From assembly GCF_016775705.1 (NCBI RefSeq), contig NZ_CP068760.1, forward strand, positions 1,674,001-1,738,000: a stretch of DNA of 64,000 nucleotides. Direction: 5' to 3'. Each line of letters begins with the position of its first letter. The stretch's first letter is position 1. The position numbers and the translations under genes were made by a program. The stretch is from Chryseobacterium cucumeris. Lineage in GTDB: Bacteria > Bacteroidota > Bacteroidia > Flavobacteriales > Weeksellaceae. A model generated the notes under the pieces. That model was not told the origin of the DNA. It did no database searches and saw only the letters and a program-made list of their open reading frames with translations. Shown one piece after another: positions 42,389 to 50,021 of the stretch.

Positions 42389-43026
42389 AATAACGGCAGA
42401 AAAACTGTATTAAAATTCAGGATTTTAAAATCGGCAAGGTTTGAATCTATATTTTCGTCATTATTGGTGAAAATTATAGTCTGCATTCCGGCTTCTTTTG
42501 CCGCTTTTAATCCTGACTGGCTGTCTTCAATAGCTATACAGTCTTCCGGAGAAACTCCCAAATTTTTTGCAGAAGTAAGATATACGGCAGGATGAGGTTT
42601 TCCCTGATTTTCAAACTCTGATGAGTGAATGGTATCAAACAGGTCATGAATCTGAAGCTTTTCAAGCACCGCATGTGCTACACGTAAAGGAGCATTGGTA
42701 GCCAGCCCTATTTTGTAGTCCTTGTTCTTAAGATTTTTAATAAACTTCTCTACACCAGACATAGTACAGTTTTCGGTCTGTATCATTTCGATTACTCTTG
42801 TAACCACTTTATTTTCCAGATCAGAGGCATCAAAATTTTCCCAGGGAAATCTTTTATACCAGAATTCGGTTACTTCCTGAGTCGTCATATATCTGGTTTG
42901 TGCCGCAAGATCATCCGTAACCTGCACTCCATAAGATGAAAATACATCCAGTTCTGCCTGGGTCCAGAATTTTTCTGAGTCTACCAGAACACCGTCCATA
43001 TCAAATATTACTGCTTTTAAAGCCAT
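42379..43026 (-). CDS. HAD family sugar-phosphatase-like hydrolase
   Basis: This 215-residue cytosolic protein has HAD motif I FDMDGVLVDSE at residues 8-18, a cap helix region, motif II in IGLATNAPLRVA, and motifs III/IV in GKPHPAVYLTSAKNLGVSPE and AIEDSQSGLKAAKEAG. The pattern is that of the beta-phosphoglucomutase/HxpB (YniC) subgroup, which dephosphorylates hexose phosphates such as 2-deoxyglucose-6-phosphate. The last codons and stop fall in a heptamer repeat, so the C-terminus may vary between strains. It is 34 bp downstream of the SufR-like gene on the same strand. Confidence 0.88.
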   Translation of the reverse strand: MALKAVIFDMDGVLVDSEKFWTQAELDVFSSYGVQVTDDLAAQTRYMTTQEVTEFWYKRFPWENFDASDLENKVVTRVIEMIQTENCTMSGVEKFIKNLKNKDYKIGLATNAPLRVAHAVLEKLQIHDLFDTIHSSEFENQGKPHPAVYLTSAKNLGVSPEDCIAIEDSQSGLKAAKEAGMQTIIFTNNDENIDSNLADFKILNFNTVFLPLFVE

Positions 43027-43060
43027 TTTGAATGATAAATTATAAGCGATGAATGATTAA
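43027..43060. repeat. Degenerate intergenic repeat between regulator and HAD gene
   Basis: AATGATAAATTATAAGCGAT followed by GAATGATTAATTATT resembles the spacer at 12667-12718. It contains no gene. Confidence 0.35.
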
Positions 43061-43681
43061 TTATTGGCTGATTTTATACACACAACGCTGCCCTCCGGAA
43101 ATAATATGATCTATTCTTTCCACTGTATACTCCTTTCCTATCAGGGATTGGAAATTGGATAGCTCTGCACGGCAGAAACCCTGGCATTCTGTTGCTGCAG
43201 CGCATATCGGACAATGATTTTCAATCAGATAATAGTCTTCCCCTTCTTTTTTCCATTCCGCCATATAGCCTTCATCACTACGTACTTTTGAAAGAGATTC
43301 GAGGCGCTGTTCCAGTGATTCTGCCTTTGAAAGTACTTTTTCATAACGCTCATGGGTATTTTTCTCCCGGTCGCTGATTAATAAATCCAATGCATTTTCA
43401 CCCAAAAGATTTTTCACGGATTTCAAAATCTGAACTGTAACATCTGCATGGGTATCCGGAAATTGAGCCAGTCCTTTCTCTGTAAGAGTATAGTATGTAG
43501 ATGGACGCCCAACCCCTTCGCTCTTCACCGAAGACCGGATCAATCCTTCCTGAGCAAGATTCAGTAAATGCTTTCTTGCCCCTTCTTTGGTGATCGACAA
43601 TTCTTCAGCAATAAGAAGTGATGTAGCCTCACCTCTCATCTTTAAAAACATCAGAATACGATCCGCAGACGGCTTCTTCAT
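43061..43681 (-). CDS. SufR-like winged-helix regulator with cysteine cluster
   Basis: This 206-residue protein has an N-terminal winged helix (RILMFLKMRGEATSLLIAEE, SITKEGARKHLLNLAQEGLI, then the wing GVGRPSTYYTLTEKG). The C-terminal half carries Cys157, Cys160, Cys166, Cys170 and Cys200 in the setting NHCPICAAATECQGFCRAEL and GGQRCVYKI. This matches the DeoR-type SufR family, which binds an Fe-S cluster and represses target genes when the cluster is present. It is divergent from superoxide dismutase, and its likely operator is found at both promoters. It should sense iron-sulfur or oxidative stress. Confidence 0.85.
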   Translation of the reverse strand: MKKPSADRILMFLKMRGEATSLLIAEELSITKEGARKHLLNLAQEGLIRSSVKSEGVGRPSTYYTLTEKGLAQFPDTHADVTVQILKSVKNLLGENALDLLISDREKNTHERYEKVLSKAESLEQRLESLSKVRSDEGYMAEWKKEGEDYYLIENHCPICAAATECQGFCRAELSNFQSLIGKEYTVERIDHIISGGQRCVYKISQ

Positions 43682-43695
43682 TTGACAATATTTAG

Positions 43696-43723
43696 GTTGT
43701 TTTATTTTTCAACAACAAATATA
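43696..43723 (-). promoter_or_regulatory. Promoter and operator of the SufR-like gene
   Basis: An exact -7 box on minus, TATATTTG (43716-43723), is followed by the dyad GTTGTT/AACAAC (43696-43701 with 43711-43716). GTTGTTTTATTT (43696-43707) is identical to the right arm of the sod operator. The dyad covers the expected start site. Confidence 0.65.
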
Positions 43724-43798
43724 GTCATTTTCTATAACCATATAAAATCAATGATAAAATAAAGATTTACAACATTTTACTTATATTCATCAGAAAAT

Positions 43799-43847
43799 AA
43801 ATAAAACAACCATAAAGTTGTTTTATTTAAATATATTTCTACCTTTG
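43799..43847 (+). promoter_or_regulatory. sod promoter with 12-bp operator dyad
   Basis: AAATAAAACAAC (43799-43810) and GTTGTTTTATTT (43817-43828) form a perfect 12-bp inverted repeat. GTTG at 43817-43820 serves as -33 element, 19 bp from the exact -7 box TACCTTTG (43840-43847). The operator right arm covers the -33 element. Confidence 0.75.
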
Positions 43848-43876
43848 TGAGACATTAATCAAAAAAAATAAATACA

Positions 43877-44503
43877 ATGACTCCATTTACATTACCACAG
43901 TTACCTTATGCTTACGATGCTTTGGCGCCTTTTATAGATAAAGAAACGATGACCATTCACCATCAGAAACATCATCAGGCTTATGTAGATAATCTGAATG
44001 CAGCACTGGCACAAACCAATGAAACCAATCCTGACCTTGATTCATTACTGCAAAGAATAAGTGAATACAGTCCTGCTGTCAGAAATAATGGTGGCGGCCA
44101 CTATAACCATTCTTTATTCTGGGAAATTATTTCTCCACAACCCAAGCTGAATCCTGAAGGCATGCTTCATGACGATATCACAGCCACTTTCGGAAGCCTC
44201 GACAATCTAAAAGCAGAAATGAAGAAGACAGGTTTGTCGCAATTTGGTTCAGGATGGGTATGGCTTTTTGTAAAATTCAACGGCTCACTGGCCATCAGTT
44301 CTACTCCTAATCAGGATAATCCGATGATGGATATTCTCTCCACCAACAGAGGTTTTCCGATTCTTGGAATAGATGTCTGGGAACATGCCTATTATCTGAA
44401 TTATCAAAATAAACGCGCAGATTATTTGGATGCTTTCTGGTCTGTACTGGATTGGTCTGCTGTTGAAAGAAAATATGAAGAAGCTTTGTCAAAAGTAAGA
44501 TAA
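43877..44503 (+). CDS. sodA: Superoxide dismutase, Mn-type (Fe/Mn family)
   Basis: This 208-residue cytosolic enzyme dismutes superoxide. Metal ligands are His28 (TIHHQKHHQAY), His78 (GGGHYNHSLFW), Asp166 and His170 (DVWEHAYY). NGGGHYNHSLFW and NQDNPMM are the Mn-type signatures, where Fe enzymes have AAQ and GTP; cambialistic use is possible. The promoter (43799-43847) carries a perfect dyad shared with the SufR-like regulator gene. Three more redox genes follow within 1.3 kb in the same direction, so it probably heads an oxidative-stress operon. Confidence 0.95.
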   Translation: MTPFTLPQLPYAYDALAPFIDKETMTIHHQKHHQAYVDNLNAALAQTNETNPDLDSLLQRISEYSPAVRNNGGGHYNHSLFWEIISPQPKLNPEGMLHDDITATFGSLDNLKAEMKKTGLSQFGSGWVWLFVKFNGSLAISSTPNQDNPMMDILSTNRGFPILGIDVWEHAYYLNYQNKRADYLDAFWSVLDWSAVERKYEEALSKVR

Positions 44504-44526
44504 ATAATACTGAAAGTAAACGAATT

Positions 44527-45027
44527 ATGACTGAGGAAAATTTTATCAATAAAGCAAAGGCTTCAGGTATTATTGCTCTTGACCTTTCAGATTACAAACC
44601 GACTACGGAAATTGTAGAACTGGATATCAAAGAACATCTTTTTATGGGAATGATTGTTAAGGAGAAAGAATTTAAAGAATCAATTGCTGCGGTGGATTTT
44701 TCTGTTTACAATGAAAAAGCAGTAGCGATCATCTGTTCTACGGATGCTATTATTCCACCCTGGGCTTATATGCTGATTATGGAAAAATTGTCTCCTTACG
44801 CTTCTTATGCTGATTTAAACAATGCAGAAACTGTTCTGCTGGATCTATGGAAACGCCGTCTCATCTATGCTGATCTGAAACAGTATAAAAATCAGAAAGT
44901 GGTTGTCCGCGCAAGTACTCATCATGATCCTTCATTGTATTTATTAGCAGCAGGATTACTGAAACCGCTGGTGAAAACACTGATGTATGGTGAAATAGGT
45001 TTACCTAAAGTAATTTTTAAACAATAA
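44527..45027 (+). CDS. DUF2480 family protein
   Basis: This 166-residue cytosolic protein has the pattern I associate with DUF2480 (NKAKASGIIALDLSDYKP, IVKEKEFKESIAAVDFSVYN, ICSTDAIIPPWAYMLI). It occurs mainly in Bacteroidota and often near Fe-S genes; its activity is unknown. Here it lies 23 bp after superoxide dismutase and 4 bp before the flavin reductase gene, so the three are one transcript. A role in iron-sulfur or redox maintenance is inference from this context. Confidence 0.85.
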   Translation: MTEENFINKAKASGIIALDLSDYKPTTEIVELDIKEHLFMGMIVKEKEFKESIAAVDFSVYNEKAVAIICSTDAIIPPWAYMLIMEKLSPYASYADLNNAETVLLDLWKRRLIYADLKQYKNQKVVVRASTHHDPSLYLLAAGLLKPLVKTLMYGEIGLPKVIFKQ

Positions 45028-45031
45028 AAAA

Positions 45032-45589
45032 ATGAAAGCTATCATATTCAACGGATCACTGGAAAGAAGAACTTTATCTACTTCCGGACTGATTTCGGAT
45101 TATTTTTCTGAGCGCCTGAAAATGTTGGGAATTCAGACTGATATTTTTACACTTGCTGACTCCGGCATTCCTCTATTCGATGTCACACTTACCAAAACTC
45201 CTTTGGCCGTAGAGCGTATGGCTCAAATGTTTACAGATGCTGATCTGCATATCTGGCTGGCTCCGCTTTACCACGGCAGCATTCCGGGAGTAATGAAAAA
45301 CTGTCTGGACTGGCTTGAAGTAACCGCCAACTGGTACGAGCCCTATCTCACAGATAAAACTGTAGGGCTGGTATGCTGGGCTGATGGTCTCCAGGCCATG
45401 CAGGGAATTAACGCCATGGATTCTATAGCCAAATCATTGCGTGCCTGGCCATTGCCATTCAGTGTTCCGATTGTCAGGTCTTCATTATTTAAGGCAGAAC
45501 AACCCTCTCAGATTTCGGATCTGTATTCCGGTAAGTTTGATAAGCTTATCAGCATTGCAGCTTCTAAAAAAATAACCATTATTGACTAA
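45032..45589 (+). CDS. NADPH-dependent FMN reductase-like flavoprotein
   Basis: This 185-residue flavodoxin-fold protein has the FMN-binding loop near the N-terminus (IIFNGSLERRTLSTSG) and the family block APLYHGSIPGVMKNCLDWLE around 80. Such enzymes reduce FMN, quinones or chromate with NADPH. It is separated by 4 bp from DUF2480 and belongs to the sod operon, so a function in redox defence or reductive iron release is reasonable. It is followed by a 170-bp leader with a terminator-like hairpin before the ferredoxin gene. Confidence 0.87.
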   Translation: MKAIIFNGSLERRTLSTSGLISDYFSERLKMLGIQTDIFTLADSGIPLFDVTLTKTPLAVERMAQMFTDADLHIWLAPLYHGSIPGVMKNCLDWLEVTANWYEPYLTDKTVGLVCWADGLQAMQGINAMDSIAKSLRAWPLPFSVPIVRSSLFKAEQPSQISDLYSGKFDKLISIAASKKITIID

Positions 45590-45696
45590 GTATCGGCAGA
45601 AATTACTGCATATTAATGATTTAAAATAAAAAATAGCACACTTTATGCTGCTTATTTTCAAAGAACAGTGTTGAACTGCTGTAATTAAGTTTAGCG

Positions 45697-45737
45697 GGGA
45701 TTTCCGAACTGTTCAACGTTGACGAAATCCCTTTTTT
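45697..45737 (+). terminator. Terminator-like hairpin just upstream of ferredoxin gene
   Basis: GGGATTTC (45697-45704) and GAAATCCC (45724-45731) form a perfect stem followed by six T. It ends 22 bp before the ferredoxin ATG. GTTGAAC (45670-45676) can pair with GTTCAAC in its loop (45711-45717), which offers an alternative fold. Confidence 0.65.
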
Positions 45738-45759
45738 AAACCCTTTAAATTCAAACAAT

Positions 45760-46110
45760 ATGGCTATAAAAATAACAGATGCCTGTATCAACTGTGGAGC
45801 CTGCGAACCGGAATGTCCCAACTCAGCCATTTACGAAGGTGCTATTGACTGGCGCTGGAAAGACAAAACCAAACTTTCAGGACATATCATATTTCCTGAC
45901 GGTATGGAAGGTGATGCCGATGCTTATCATCAGGCAGTCTCGGATGAAGTGTATTATATAGTATCCGGAAAATGTACGGAGTGTAAAGGGTTTCATGAGG
46001 AGCCTCAATGTAAGGCGGTATGCCCTGTAGACTGCTGTGTAGATGATCCTGAACATCGGGAAACTGAAGAAATATTATTAAACCGGCAAAAATTTATGCA
46101 CAGTGCCTAA
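45760..46110 (+). CDS. 4Fe-4S dicluster ferredoxin
   Basis: This 116-residue cytosolic ferredoxin has two cluster motifs: Cys9-x2-Cys12-x2-Cys15-x3-Cys19-Pro, and Cys72-x2-Cys75-x8-Cys84-x3-Cys88-Pro, with extra Cys92/Cys93. The eight-residue spacing in the second motif is that of YfhL/Alvin-type ferredoxins. The middle (about 25-65) carries an insert with WRWKDKTKLSGHIIFPDG. It transfers low-potential electrons. It lies downstream of the sod operon behind a terminator-like hairpin, so it may have its own promoter or be attenuated. Confidence 0.9.
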   Translation: MAIKITDACINCGACEPECPNSAIYEGAIDWRWKDKTKLSGHIIFPDGMEGDADAYHQAVSDEVYYIVSGKCTECKGFHEEPQCKAVCPVDCCVDDPEHRETEEILLNRQKFMHSA

Positions 46111-46194
46111 GTACCCGATTGAGTCTTCTGATAAACGCTATGAAGCAAGAAAGCGACTAAAAAAGTTCTATCTTTTATATTTAATTTTCAATGG

Positions 46195-46214
46195 AGGCGG
46201 GCTTTAGCCCGCCT
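46195..46214. terminator. Bidirectional terminator between ferredoxin and panE
   Basis: AGGCGGGC (46195-46202) pairs with GCCCGCCT (46207-46214) around loop TTTA. T-rich tracts lie on both sides. It separates convergent genes. Confidence 0.75.
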
Positions 46215-46233
46215 TCTTATATTTTCTTTCCCA

Positions 46234-47187
46234 TCAACTTTCGCCTACACTTATTTTTTCTTTAATCTCGGTGTAAATTTTTTGAGTAAAAGGAGTTTCT
46301 ACCCCTACTTCAGAACCATATTTCAATACAGCACCTGCAAACAATTCCAGCTCATTATCCTTTTTTCCGGAATTAATATCAAGCTGTAAGGAAGTTGGAG
46401 TCTCAAAAGGAAATGTTGAGGCTTTTTCAAATGTTTTAGCAATGATATCTTCCTGAAGATAGATTCCTTTCTTATCAGCGATCTGTTTGATTTCTTTCAT
46501 AATTTCAGCCGCTTCTTTCTGCTGTTGTTCATCGGTACATACAGTTCCAATAGATGAATTATGCTTTGCTGTTACCAATCCGAAGCTGGCAATAAAAATA
46601 AATTTCGTCCAGATATCTGATAATGAATTATCTTTAAAATCAAAGTCGATTTTACTTTCACTCAATAGCTCTGTAATCCATTCTACCGGGGCAGAAAAAT
46701 GCTCAGGATCTCTTCCCACAATCATTTTCCCGGCTTTTCCTTTATGTTCCACTACTCCTCTTTCTTTAATATGGGAAGCTACGTAGATACAGGTTGGAAG
46801 AATAGTGTGTTCCGGAATTATTTTACGGATTCTGTCATAAATATCTGCTCCGTTCATCATCGGAAGCAATACAGTATCTTTATTAATAACTTCCTGCAAC
46901 TGCTTACAGACATTTTCAAGATCGTACTCTTTTACACAGATCAAAACCAGGTCAGGATTTTTGATCTCACTGATATTCTGCACGATATCATCAGGACGGG
47001 TCTGTGAATCAGAATGCTCGGGAGATAATAAAGTCAAGCCGTTTTCTTTCACTTTCTCATACGTTTCTCCACGGGCAACAAAAGAAATGGTATATTTTTC
47101 CGTGGTTTCATTATTCTGATTTATTTTAAATCCAAAATAACCGCCTACACCACCTAATCCTACTACAACAATATGTTTTTTGTTCAT
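46234..47187 (-). CDS. panE: Ketopantoate reductase family protein
   Basis: This 317-residue protein starts at ATG 47187 (MNKKHIVVVGLGGVGGYFG), where GLGGVGG is the Rossmann dinucleotide motif; the longer frame begins with TTG. It further has VLICVKEYDLENVCKQL, LPMMNGADIYDRIRKI (the family NG motif), and KFIFIASFGLVTAKHNSSIG with the catalytic Lys region. Ketopantoate reductase makes pantoate with NADPH in pantothenate synthesis. No other pan gene is nearby and paralogs of unknown substrate exist, so panE is probable rather than certain. It is downstream of a Crp-like gene on the same strand. Confidence 0.82.
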   Translation of the reverse strand: MNKKHIVVVGLGGVGGYFGFKINQNNETTEKYTISFVARGETYEKVKENGLTLLSPEHSDSQTRPDDIVQNISEIKNPDLVLICVKEYDLENVCKQLQEVINKDTVLLPMMNGADIYDRIRKIIPEHTILPTCIYVASHIKERGVVEHKGKAGKMIVGRDPEHFSAPVEWITELLSESKIDFDFKDNSLSDIWTKFIFIASFGLVTAKHNSSIGTVCTDEQQQKEAAEIMKEIKQIADKKGIYLQEDIIAKTFEKASTFPFETPTSLQLDINSGKKDNELELFAGAVLKYGSEVGVETPFTQKIYTEIKEKISVGES

Positions 47188-47251
47188 GAAATTATTTTTA
47201 AGCAAAGATGAGCGATGATTCCTGAACTATCACTTGACAAATGAAAAGAAA

Positions 47252-47833
47252 TTACAATTTATAAATATCCCTTCTGATCCTGCTCAGGGAACTGTCCTTG
47301 ATACCAAGGTAAGAAGCAATCACCTTCAAAGGAACATGTTGAAAAATATCCGGATCTTTTTTCATCAGGTTAAAATATCTCGTGGAAGCCTTCTGACTCG
47401 CCATTTCGATGAGCCGGTCATGGATCGTATAATAATTAAGAACAAAAAGAAGCCTGCTGAACTCTCTGAATTCAGGAATATTATGAAAATTATGCTGGAC
47501 ATTTTCCAATCCGGTCTCCCAAAAGACACATTCGGTGATCGTCTGATATATTTCTTTGGTAGGCTGCTGTCTGAAAAAGGACAGAAAATCATTAACGAAG
47601 CAGGGAGCTGTATAAATATTGGTGGTAATCTCCTCATTATCTTCATTCAGGATATAAGACCGCACATAGCCTTTTTCCAGGAAGTAGGTTTTGGTACTGA
47701 TCGTATCTTTATCCAGCAAAACAGTATTTGCTTTTACCTCAAAATGACTGAATTTTTCAGTAATTTTTTCAACTACTTCAGCTTGGATACTGAATAAAGA
47801 ATGGAAATAGGTGTTAAGTGATGATTTGTCCAT
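47252..47833 (-). CDS. Crp/Fnr family regulator
   Basis: This 193-residue protein has the cNMP-like sensor domain (VLLDKDTISTKTYFLEKGYV, RSYILNEDNEEITTN) and a C-terminal helix-turn-helix (FQHVPLKVIASYLGIKDSSL). The sensor lacks the classical cAMP-binding Arg. It is divergent from an AraC gene across 142 bp and upstream of the ketopantoate reductase gene. A -7 box (47876) and a 9-bp dyad (47895-47926) lie in the spacer. It may regulate either neighbour. Confidence 0.87.
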   Translation of the reverse strand: MDKSSLNTYFHSLFSIQAEVVEKITEKFSHFEVKANTVLLDKDTISTKTYFLEKGYVRSYILNEDNEEITTNIYTAPCFVNDFLSFFRQQPTKEIYQTITECVFWETGLENVQHNFHNIPEFREFSRLLFVLNYYTIHDRLIEMASQKASTRYFNLMKKDPDIFQHVPLKVIASYLGIKDSSLSRIRRDIYKL

Positions 47834-47875
47834 AAAGTAAAAGCTGCAGCATATTTGTTTTTAAATCTCTCCTGA

Positions 47876-47883
47876 CAAAAATA
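47876..47883 (-). promoter_or_regulatory. -7 box of the Crp-like gene (47252)
   Basis: TATTTTTG on minus is an exact TAnnTTTG match, 42 bp before the ATG at 47833. Confidence 0.55.
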
Positions 47884-47894
47884 GCATTTATAAC

Positions 47895-47926
47895 CTATTA
47901 AAATAAACTATATTCTTTTTTAATAG
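47895..47926. promoter_or_regulatory. 9-bp dyad between Crp-like and AraC genes
   Basis: CTATTAAAA (47895-47903) and TTTTAATAG (47918-47926) are perfect inverted copies separated by 14 bp, upstream of both promoters. Confidence 0.45.
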
Positions 47927-47975
47927 ATCAGATGTATTTTGTAATTTTCTTCTTTAAAAAACACAAGGCATTACT

Positions 47976-48731
47976 ATGGAGAATGACTTCACTTACGTTT
48001 TCATAGAACCTGATAAAGAGATTGCAGATTTCGTTGAAAATCTGGGCACTTTTCAGAATCTTTCGGATGAAGCTAAAGAGGTTGTGATTATTCCTGACGG
48101 AAGAATTGATTTATTTTTCTCACAGTCGGCTTCAGAATCTTTTCATATTACCCTTCTCGGATTGGAAACTTATCCTGAACAAAGATTTATTGCTCCGCAT
48201 ACGAACGCTTTTGTTGTAAGCTTCAAACCTCTTGCAGTTGAATACATTCTGAATACCTCCATTGCTGATTTATTGAATATCGGAAAAGAGCTTTCTCCTG
48301 ATTTCTGGAATTTTAAAGCTGATGATATAAAGGATTTCAGCCATTGCTGTACGAAAGCAACCCAAAAAATAAAAGAACTGCTCCCACTGAAAGTAGATGA
48401 AAGAAAACGGAAACTTTTTGAGCTGGTATATACCTCAAAAGGAGAAATGAGCGTGCAGGAACTTTCTGAAAAAACAGGCTGGAGCAGCAGACAAATTAAC
48501 CGGTACTTTACCAAACAACTTGGCCTGTCATTAAAAGCCTACTCTACTATTTTGCGTTTCAGAGCATCATTGGAACATATTGCCCAAGGGAGGCTTTTCC
48601 CGGAACTCAATTATACAGACCAGAACCATTTCATCAAAGAAGTAAAGAAGTTTTCCGGGGTTGCTCCCAAAGAATTATCCAAAAATGAAAACGACCGATT
48701 TGTACTATTATCCGTGTTGAAAGGAAGGTAA
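47976..48731 (+). CDS. AraC family regulator
   Basis: This 251-residue protein has an N-terminal beta-rich sensor (about 1-120, VVIIPDGRIDLFFSQSASES) of the DUF6597/AraC_binding_3 type and a C-terminal double HTH (ELSEKTGWSSRQINRYFTKQ, then LNYTDQNHFIKEVKKFSGVA). It ends 27 bp before the Tet(X)-like monooxygenase gene, whose -7 box overlaps its stop codon. It very likely controls that gene. The inducer is unknown. Confidence 0.88.
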   Translation: MENDFTYVFIEPDKEIADFVENLGTFQNLSDEAKEVVIIPDGRIDLFFSQSASESFHITLLGLETYPEQRFIAPHTNAFVVSFKPLAVEYILNTSIADLLNIGKELSPDFWNFKADDIKDFSHCCTKATQKIKELLPLKVDERKRKLFELVYTSKGEMSVQELSEKTGWSSRQINRYFTKQLGLSLKAYSTILRFRASLEHIAQGRLFPELNYTDQNHFIKEVKKFSGVAPKELSKNENDRFVLLSVLKGR

Positions 48732-48736
48732 ATTTG
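48729..48736 (+). promoter_or_regulatory. -7 box of the flavin monooxygenase gene
   Basis: TAAATTTG is an exact TAnnTTTG match; its first three bases are the stop codon of the AraC gene. It lies 22 bp before ATG 48759. Confidence 0.55.
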
Positions 48737-48758
48737 CCTTGTAAAATTTAAATCAACA

Positions 48759-49922
48759 ATGCTGATAGACAATAAATCAATAGCAATCGTTGGTGGCGGT
48801 CCGGCAGGACTTACACTGGCAAGACTTTTACAATTGAAAGGCGCAGATGTAAAAGTATATGAAAGAGACTTCAACAAAAATGCACGCGTACAGGGTTCTC
48901 CACTCGATATGCATGAAGATTCAGGTTTGGCAGCCATCCGTAAAGCGGAACTTCTGGAAGAGTTTAAACAGGCTTTCCGTCCCGGCGCAGACAGAACGCT
49001 GATCATGAATGAAAAGGCAGAAATATTTTTTAATGATCACGAGACGAAACCTGAAGAGGATTTTGGTCATGAACATTTCCGCCCTGAAATAGACCGCGGC
49101 CCGTTACGAAATATGCTGTTAGAATCTTTGCATCCTGAAACGGTAATCTGGAACAGTCATTTTCTTTCTATGGAACGCCAGAATGAAGGATGGCTGCTGC
49201 ATTTTAAAAACGGGAAATCAGTGTATGCTGATATTGTGATTGCTTCAGATGGTGCCAATTCTAAAATCCGTCCGTATCTCCATACCCATAAACCTGTTTA
49301 CTCCGGAATCATTATGCTGGAAGGAAATGTTTCAAAAGAAAATGCACCTCAGATTGATGCATTGATTAAAGGTGGAAAAATAATGGCATTCGGAAATTCT
49401 CAAAATATTTTAATGGGGCAAAAAGGCAATGGGGATCTCGGATTTTATGCAAGCTTTAAAGCTGATGAAAACTGGCCTGCCACCAGCGGTCTTGATTTCT
49501 CTGATCAGGCACAGATGCTGAAATGGTTCAAAACAGAATATTCCGAATGGGCTTCTATCTGGGAAGAATTGTTTGAAAATGCAATGACTCCTTTTATTCC
49601 ACGTCTGATTTACTCTATGCCCCTGGATCAGACCTGGGAAACACAGCCTAACCTGACTCTGATTGGTGACGCAGCACATGTGATGCCTCCTTTTGCAGGA
49701 GAAGGTGCCAATATGGCGATGCTGGATGCCCTGGAACTGAGCGAGCATTTAACAGGTAATAATTATACTACTGTAAAGGAAGCTATTTCCGCCTACGAAC
49801 ACCACATGCGTAAGAGAGCTGCCGCTACCACACAGGAATCCCTTGAAAACGGAGAACGGATGCATTCTGAAAAATCATTAACCACCATGCTTGATTTTTT
49901 TAACAGTCACCTGGCTTCATAA
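48759..49922 (+). CDS. FAD-dependent monooxygenase, Tet(X)-like
   Basis: This 387-residue class A flavin monooxygenase has a Rossmann GGGPAGLTLARLLQLKG near the N-terminus, VYERD, LDMHEDSG, RPEIDRGPLRNMLLESL, and GDAAHVMPPFAGEGANMAML near 320. The overall order and these blocks match Tet(X) tetracycline-inactivating enzymes and their relatives. Compared by eye with Tet(X2), the substrate residues Arg213, His234 and Gln192 appear to be Lys, Gly and Leu, so tetracycline may not be the substrate. It follows an AraC gene and ends at a strong terminator. Confidence 0.85.
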   Translation: MLIDNKSIAIVGGGPAGLTLARLLQLKGADVKVYERDFNKNARVQGSPLDMHEDSGLAAIRKAELLEEFKQAFRPGADRTLIMNEKAEIFFNDHETKPEEDFGHEHFRPEIDRGPLRNMLLESLHPETVIWNSHFLSMERQNEGWLLHFKNGKSVYADIVIASDGANSKIRPYLHTHKPVYSGIIMLEGNVSKENAPQIDALIKGGKIMAFGNSQNILMGQKGNGDLGFYASFKADENWPATSGLDFSDQAQMLKWFKTEYSEWASIWEELFENAMTPFIPRLIYSMPLDQTWETQPNLTLIGDAAHVMPPFAGEGANMAMLDALELSEHLTGNNYTTVKEAISAYEHHMRKRAAATTQESLENGERMHSEKSLTTMLDFFNSHLAS

Positions 49923-49930
49923 GTAAAACA

Positions 49931-49962
49931 AAAGGCTGCTCCAATCCAGAGACAGCCTTTTT
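49931..49962. terminator. Bidirectional terminator after flavin monooxygenase gene
   Basis: AAAGGCTG (49931-49938) pairs with CAGCCTTT (49953-49960), and CTC/GAG extends it inside. T-runs flank both sides, serving also the convergent metalloprotease gene ending at 50022. Confidence 0.75.
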
Positions 49963-50021
49963 AAGTTTAATAAACTCTTTTTCTCTCCGCTTTTAGATCC
50001 GGGTGCGGAGGTTCATATGTG

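Noticed and set aside
47234..47797. 187-codon plus frame
   Set aside because: Antisense to the Crp-like gene, which has clear sensor and HTH domains; no -7 box or family pattern on plus.
48759..49922. Calling the flavin monooxygenase tet(X) itself
   Set aside because: Family blocks match, but the residues that contact tetracycline appear changed and no resistance-island features surround it.
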